Shown here one piece after another: positions 30,372 to 35,769 of a stretch of DNA of 35,769 nucleotides. Position numbers and translations under genes: made by a program. The notes under the pieces were generated by a model. The model was not told where the DNA came from and made no database searches. It saw only the letters and a list, made by a program, of their open reading frames with translations. Source of the stretch: Rubrivivax sp. (GTDB taxonomy: Bacteria > Pseudomonadota > Gammaproteobacteria > Burkholderiales > Burkholderiaceae_C); the NCBI GenBank assembly GCA_016790435.1, contig JAEUPE010000094.1, positions 1 through 35,769 of the forward strand, in the 5' to 3' direction. The stretch's first letter is position 1. The number at the start of each line of letters is the position of its first letter.

Positions 30372-30812
30372 TCAGCGGCGCCGGTCCGCCGGCAGGTGCC
30401 CTTCGCCAAAGCCGAAGGGCAGCAGTTCGCCCAGCGTGAAGGCACGCCGCACGCCGCGCGGCCCGAGCACGTAGATGTCGCAGTCGGGGCCGGCGAACTC
30501 GGCGATCTTCTGCCGGCAGCCACCGCAAGGCGTGGTGAGCAGCGGCGAGGCGGCCACCACTGCCACGGCGCGAGCGCGCCTGCCGCCGGCCAGCACCATG
30601 GCCGCGAGCGCCGACGCCTCGGCGCACAGGCCCTGCGGGTAGGCGGCGTTCTCGACATTGCAGCCGCCATGCACGCGGCCGCGCTCGTCGAGCACCGCCG
30701 CGCCGACGAGGAAGTTCGAATATGGCGCATGCGCACGCGGTCGCGCCGCGCGCGCGGCGCGGAACAGCGCCTGCAACTGCGCGGGGGAGGGTGCGGGTGG
30801 GGCTTTCGGCAT
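30372..30812 (-). CDS. cdd: cytidine deaminase
   Basis: A 146-residue zinc enzyme that deaminates cytidine and deoxycytidine to (deoxy)uridine. The zinc ligands are C63 in GLCAEASAL and C96/C99 in TPCGGCRQKI, with proton shuttle E65. HAPYSNFLVGAAV and CNVENAAYPQG bind the nucleoside. This is the small homotetrameric type (about 130-145 residues), not the 294-residue E. coli form. It follows the second importer permease by 77 bases and is probably the last gene of the importer operon. Its product would feed the phosphorylases in the neighbouring block. Confidence 0.95.
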   Translation of the reverse strand: MPKAPPAPSPAQLQALFRAARAARPRAHAPYSNFLVGAAVLDERGRVHGGCNVENAAYPQGLCAEASALAAMVLAGGRRARAVAVVAASPLLTTPCGGCRQKIAEFAGPDCDIYVLGPRGVRRAFTLGELLPFGFGEGHLPADRRR

Positions 30813-30889
30813 AGCCGTGGTCGATTTGGTGGTCGCTTCTATGGTCGTGCAGGAGCGTCGGCTGAGTTCGTTCGCTGCGCGCGTGGCGC

Positions 30890-31867
30890 TCAACGTTCCT
30901 TGACGTACGGCCGCCCGAGCGCCTTGGGCGCCACTGCCTGGCCGATGAACCCGGCCAGCAGCACCACCGTCAGCACATAGGGCAGCGCCTGGATCGCCTG
31001 CACCGGCACCTGCCCGCCGCCCCAGGTGGCGGGCAGTGTGACGCCCTGCAGACGGATGCTCACCGCGTCGAGGAAGCCGAACAGCAGGCAGGCCCACAGT
31101 GCGCCCACCGGGTGCCACTTGCCGAAGATCATCGCCGCCAGGGCCATGTAGCCGCGCCCGGCCGTCATGTTCGGGATGAAGCTCGGGTTCATCGCCAGCA
31201 CGAGGTAGCTGCCGGCCAGCGAGCACAGCACGCCGTTCAGCGCCAGCGCCTGGTAGCGCAGCCCCTTCACCGAAACGCCCGCGGCGTCGACCATGTTCGG
31301 GTTCTCGCCCGTGGCGCGCAGGCGCAGGCCGAAGCGCGTGCGGTAGAGCAGCCACCACACGGCGGCCACGGCGACGAGCGCTCCGTAGACGAAGGCGTTG
31401 TGGCCGAAGAGCGCCAGCGCGAGCGTGGGGCCGACGCCGGGAATCTCGCGCACCCAGGCCGCGAGGCCGGCGAAGAGCGGATGCAGCCGTACGGCCTCGG
31501 CCAGCGGCGGCGTCTGCCCGCCGAGGCTGAACCAGGCGATGCCGAGCACCACCGTCAGGCCGGCGGCCATCATCGTGATGGCCACGCCGAGCACCACCTG
31601 GTCGCCGCCGTGCGTGACGCAGGCATAACCGTGCAGCATCGACAGCGCCACGCCCACCGCAACGGCGGCGAGCAATGCCAGCGCCATCGAGCCGGTGGCC
31701 GCGCCGACGCTGGCGGTGGCGAAGGCCGTGAGCAGCATCTTGCCCTCGAGCCCGAGGTCGATGACACCGCTGCGCTCGCAGAGCACGCCGGCCAGCGCGC
31801 ACAGGATGAGCGGCACGCTCACGCGCAGCGTGCTCGCGACGAGGGTGCCGATGAGGACGTCGTCCAT
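30890..31867 (-). CDS. nucleoside ABC transporter permease (second permease)
   Basis: A 325-residue inner-membrane permease with about eight to nine helices, of the BPD_transp_2 (RbsC/LivH-like) fold. Segments CERSGVIDLGLEGKMLLTAF, RTRFGLRLRATGENPNMVDAAG and NPSFIPNMTAGRGYMALAAM are conserved in bacterial nucleoside and BMP-linked importers (YufQ/NupQ-like). ATG 31867 is preferred; it begins four bases after the stop of the first permease, with GGTGAG nearby. A TTG at 31870 is the only other candidate. It pairs with the other permease to form the channel. Confidence 0.92.
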   Translation of the reverse strand: MDDVLIGTLVASTLRVSVPLILCALAGVLCERSGVIDLGLEGKMLLTAFATASVGAATGSMALALLAAVAVGVALSMLHGYACVTHGGDQVVLGVAITMMAAGLTVVLGIAWFSLGGQTPPLAEAVRLHPLFAGLAAWVREIPGVGPTLALALFGHNAFVYGALVAVAAVWWLLYRTRFGLRLRATGENPNMVDAAGVSVKGLRYQALALNGVLCSLAGSYLVLAMNPSFIPNMTAGRGYMALAAMIFGKWHPVGALWACLLFGFLDAVSIRLQGVTLPATWGGGQVPVQAIQALPYVLTVVLLAGFIGQAVAPKALGRPYVKER

Positions 31868-31871
31868 CAAC

Positions 31872-33005
31872 TCACCCCAGGCGGGCCGGTGCCGCCGCGG
31901 CCGACGTGCGGCGCGCGAAGAGCCCGACGAGCCGCGCCAGCCATGGCGCCGCCACCTGCGCCATGGCGCCGGCGAAGAGCACGATCAGCCCCTGCAGCAG
32001 GAACACCATGTCGCGGCTGAAGCCCTTGATCTCGAAGGCCAGCTCGGCGCCGCCCTGGTAGAGCGCGCCGAAGAGGACGGCGGCGAGCACGATGCCCACC
32101 GGGTGGTTGCGGCCGATGAGGCTGACGGCGATGCCGGTGAAGCCGGCGCCGGCGACGAAATCGCCGAGCAGCCGGCCGTGCACGCCGGCGATCTCGTTGA
32201 CGCCGACGAGCCCTGCAAGCGCGCCCGAGATCGCCATCGACAGCAGGATGAGCCGCGGCGGCCGGATGCCCGCATAGAGGGAGGCCTCGGGCGCGAACCC
32301 CACGGCGCGCAGCGCGTAGCCGGGCTGCGACTTCCACACCGTGAGGTACACCGCCACGGCCGCCGCGAGCGCCAGCAGCACGCTCAGGTTGAGCGGCGTG
32401 CGCGGCCACTCGATGCCGAGCTTCTCCATCACCTCGTGCATGCCGGGCACGCGCGCGCTCGCGGCGAAGGCGGCCGTCTCGGCGGCCATGTTGCCCGGCT
32501 CCTTGAGCACATTGACGAGCAGGTAGCCGAGCAGTGCTGCGGCGATGAAGTTGAACATGATCGTCGTGATGACGACGTGGCTGCCGCGCCAGGCCTGCAG
32601 CGCCGCCGGCACCGCCGCCCAGGCCATGCCGAAGAGCGCGGCCGAGAGCACGGTGATGGGCAGCATCAGCGCCATCGGCAGGTGCGGCCCGAGCCCGAGC
32701 GCCGCCAGGCCGACGCCGAGGCCGCCGAGCATCGCCTGCCCTTCGGCGCCGATGTTGAACAGGCCCCCGTGCAACGCCACGGCCACGGCGAGCCCGGTGA
32801 AGACGAAGGTGGTCGCGTAGTACAGCGTGTAGCTCAGGCCCGCCTTCGAGCCGAAGGCGCCCTTGACGAGCAGCGCCAGCACCTGCGCCGGCTGGAAGCC
32901 GACGATGAGCACGACGATGGCCGCCACCGCGAGCGCGAGCGCCAGGTTGACCGCCGGCAGCACGGCCACGTCCACCCAGCGCGGCAGCTCGACAGGCTGG
33001 CTCAT
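31872..33005 (-). CDS. nucleoside ABC transporter permease (first permease)
   Basis: A 377-residue inner-membrane permease of the BPD_transp_2 family, YufP/NupP-like. About ten helices are seen. GLFNIGAEGQAMLGGLG is the family hallmark, followed by WRGSHVVITTIMFNFIAAAL, TVWKSQPGYALRAVGFAPEA and GAGFTGIAVSLIGRNHPVGI. It starts 14 bases after the ATPase stop and ends four bases before the second permease, so the three are one operon. Confidence 0.93.
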   Translation of the reverse strand: MSQPVELPRWVDVAVLPAVNLALALAVAAIVVLIVGFQPAQVLALLVKGAFGSKAGLSYTLYYATTFVFTGLAVAVALHGGLFNIGAEGQAMLGGLGVGLAALGLGPHLPMALMLPITVLSAALFGMAWAAVPAALQAWRGSHVVITTIMFNFIAAALLGYLLVNVLKEPGNMAAETAAFAASARVPGMHEVMEKLGIEWPRTPLNLSVLLALAAAVAVYLTVWKSQPGYALRAVGFAPEASLYAGIRPPRLILLSMAISGALAGLVGVNEIAGVHGRLLGDFVAGAGFTGIAVSLIGRNHPVGIVLAAVLFGALYQGGAELAFEIKGFSRDMVFLLQGLIVLFAGAMAQVAAPWLARLVGLFARRTSAAAAPARLG

Positions 33006-33018
33006 CGGCGCGCCGCCC

Positions 33019-34584
<1,566 letters not shown>

Positions 34585-34626
34585 GTGGTTGACCTTCACC
34601 CGGCCGGGTCTCGCCCCGGCGGGCGA

Positions 34627-34658
34627 CCTACTTTCTTTGCTGGTGCAAAGAAAGTAGG
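34627..34658. repeat. perfect 14-bp hairpin in the ATPase-side palindrome arm
   Basis: CCTACTTTCTTTGC, loop TGGT, GCAAAGAAAGTAGG, then CAAAGAAAG. It would form a stable hairpin in DNA or RNA just upstream of the ATPase ribosome binding site. Confidence 0.9.
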
Positions 34659-34956
34659 CAAAGAAAGCACCTTGATGCTCGGATGCGATGGGCTCGCTAC
34701 GGATGCGGGCCTCAGTCTGGCCGGCGCGCTCCGGCCCCAAACACCAACGACGCAGCCGTGCGCTGCGACGTGCGCTCGGGAGTGCGGGACCGCCACCGCC
34801 ACCACCCGGCGCGCGCGCATCGGCGTTCCCGAACTCTCGAGCGCAGGCCGAGGCGGGGAACTCGATCGATGGTGTTTGGGGCCGGAGCGCGCCGGCCAAA
34901 TGGAGGCCCGCCTCCGAAGCGCACGAGCGCCGCAGGACATCCAGGTGCTTTCTTTG

Positions 34957-34988
34957 CCTACTTTCTTTGCACCAGCAAAGAAAGTAGG
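34957..34988. repeat. perfect 14-bp hairpin in the solute-binding-protein-side palindrome arm
   Basis: CCTACTTTCTTTGC, loop ACCA, GCAAAGAAAGTAGG, preceded by CTTTCTTTG. On the minus strand it lies about 85 bases after the stop of the solute-binding protein gene and could act as terminator or 3'-end stabiliser for that gene. Confidence 0.9.
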
Positions 34989-35072
34989 TCGGCTGCCGGG
35001 CCGAGACCCGGCCAGGTGCGAGTCAGCAATCGCTCACCACAAAGCACGGCCGTCAGGGCGAAGGGTCCGAAC

Positions 35073-35768
35073 TCACTTGCAGGCGTTGCCCACCATGTAG
35101 TCGATCACCTTGATCTTGCCCGCAATGATGTCGGCCTTCGCCAGGTCCACCTTCTTCTTCATGTCCGCCGAGACGAGCTTGGCGTTGTGCTCGTCGAGCG
35201 CATAGTCGACACCGCCTTCGGCCAGCCCGAGTGCCGTGACGCCCGGCTTCACGCCCTTGAAGGCGTTGTAGACGGCGACATCGACGCGCTTGACCATGCT
35301 CGTGAGCATGGTGCCCGGGTGCAGGTGGTTCTGGTTGCTGTCGACGCCGATGGCGAGCTTGCCCGCGTCCTTGGCCGCCTGGTATACGCCCACGCCGGTG
35401 CCGCCGGCCGCGGCGAAGACGACGTCCACGCCGCCGGCGAACTGGCTCTTGGCCAGCTCGGCGCCGCGCGCCGGGTCGTTCCACGCCGTCGGCGTCGTGC
35501 CGGTCATGTTCGCCGTCACCTGGATGCCCGGGTTCACGAACTTCGCGCCCTGCTCGAAGCCGCACTGGAACTTGCGGATGAGCGGGATGTCCATGCCGCC
35601 GACGAAGCCGACCTTGCCCGTCTTGCTCGCCATCGCGGCCATCATGCCGACGAGGAAGCTGCCCTCGTGCTCCTTGAAGACGATGCTCTGCACGTTGGGC
35701 AGCGGCACCACCGAGTCGATGATCGCGAAGCTGAGCTTCGGGAAGTCCTTGGCCACCTTCTCGGTGCT
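35073..35768 (-). CDS. BMP-family nucleoside solute-binding protein (partial, N-terminus outside window)
   Basis: The C-terminal 231 residues of a periplasmic or lipoprotein solute-binding protein of the BMP/Med (PnrA-like) family, which bind purine and pyrimidine nucleosides. Family segments are SIVFKEHEGSFLVGMMAAM, GKVGFVGGMDIPLIRKFQCG, VDVVFAAAGGTGVGVYQAA, GVDSNQNHLHPGTMLTSMVK and a final domain ending YMVGNACK. The Asp of GVDSNQ and the Phe/Gly-rich loop line the nucleoside site in PnrA. The gene continues past the right edge. It is first in the importer cluster, separated from the ATPase by the 412-bp palindrome; the usual gene order is binding protein, ATPase, permease, permease, as here. 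Confidence 0.93.
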   Translation of the reverse strand, partial: STEKVAKDFPKLSFAIIDSVVPLPNVQSIVFKEHEGSFLVGMMAAMASKTGKVGFVGGMDIPLIRKFQCGFEQGAKFVNPGIQVTANMTGTTPTAWNDPARGAELAKSQFAGGVDVVFAAAGGTGVGVYQAAKDAGKLAIGVDSNQNHLHPGTMLTSMVKRVDVAVYNAFKGVKPGVTALGLAEGGVDYALDEHNAKLVSADMKKKVDLAKADIIAGKIKVIDYMVGNACK

Positions 35769-35769
35769 G

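Larger units (their letters stand above)
34602..35013. repeat. 412-bp imperfect palindrome with internal hairpins (REP/BIME-like element)
   Basis: The outer 71 bases (34602-34672) match the reverse complement of 34943-35013 with only three mismatches. Further inward, 34705-34750 mirrors 34866-34911 (42 of 46) and 34771-34790 mirrors 34826-34845 (17 of 20), with the centre near 34807. Each outer arm also holds its own perfect 14-bp hairpin: CCTACTTTCTTTGC, a 4-base loop, GCAAAGAAAGTAGG (34627-34658 and 34957-34988), followed by CAAAGAAAG again. It fills most of the 488-bp gap between the solute-binding protein and ATPase genes and contains no credible gene. From memory, fragments translated from such repeats recur as spurious proteins in Burkholderiales databases. 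Confidence 0.9.

Noticed and set aside
34596-34987. Open frames on both strands inside the palindrome (products ending like PTFFAPAKKVGRPPGRDP)
   Set aside because: The two products mirror each other because the DNA is palindromic; no start signals or domains. They are translations of a repeat, not genes.

Overview
The window is very GC-rich, densely coded chromosomal DNA with short intergenic gaps. Gene content and protein style point to a betaproteobacterium of the order Burkholderiales, near Rubrivivax, Leptothrix or Piscinibacter. That placement is an inference from protein style and GC content; no rRNA or other marker gene is present. I recognise 33 protein genes, two of them cut by the window edges. 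I see no tRNA, rRNA, CRISPR array, prophage or transposase gene.

Left part (1-10750). The end of a probable ABC solute-binding protein is followed by an overlapping pair of exported proteins (unknown plus OmpA-domain). Next come an ECF sigma factor with its membrane anti-sigma factor, an AmpG-like muropeptide permease and a secreted M48 metalloprotease. Two minus-strand regulators follow (Crp/Fnr type and PAS-LuxR type), then a VanX-type D-Ala-D-Ala dipeptidase and two exported proteins of unknown function.

Middle part (10900-23300). A large orphan hybrid histidine kinase lies next to the overlapping pair purB-pyrF. A HAD hydrolase and a tartrate/D-malate-type dehydrogenase follow on the plus strand, then a DUF3667 membrane protein. 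After these come a small lipoprotein, a DUF6502-like protein and a divergent beta-propeller lipoprotein. The last two share an intergenic region with a near-consensus promoter and a palindromic operator.

Right part (23358-35768). This is a nucleoside-scavenging region, almost all on the minus strand. It holds a BMP-type solute-binding protein, an ABC ATPase with two ATP-binding domains, two permeases and cytidine deaminase. A second block holds purine nucleoside phosphorylase, deoxyribose-phosphate aldolase, a lipoprotein 5'-nucleotidase, thymidine phosphorylase and a small 11-residue-repeat exported protein. Between the blocks lie an Lrp/AsnC regulator and a divergent EamA transporter. Together these would dephosphorylate external nucleotides, import nucleosides, cleave them to base plus (deoxy)ribose-1-phosphate and feed deoxyribose into central metabolism. 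Phosphopentomutase (deoB) is not in the window.

The most striking non-coding structure is a 412-bp imperfect palindrome (34602-35013) between the solute-binding protein and ATPase genes of the nucleoside importer. Other notable structures are a recurrent -10-like hexamer exactly 6-7 nt before start codons (probable leaderless mRNAs), an 8-unit 12-bp tandem repeat (20181-20276) and an operator-like palindrome (21199-21219).
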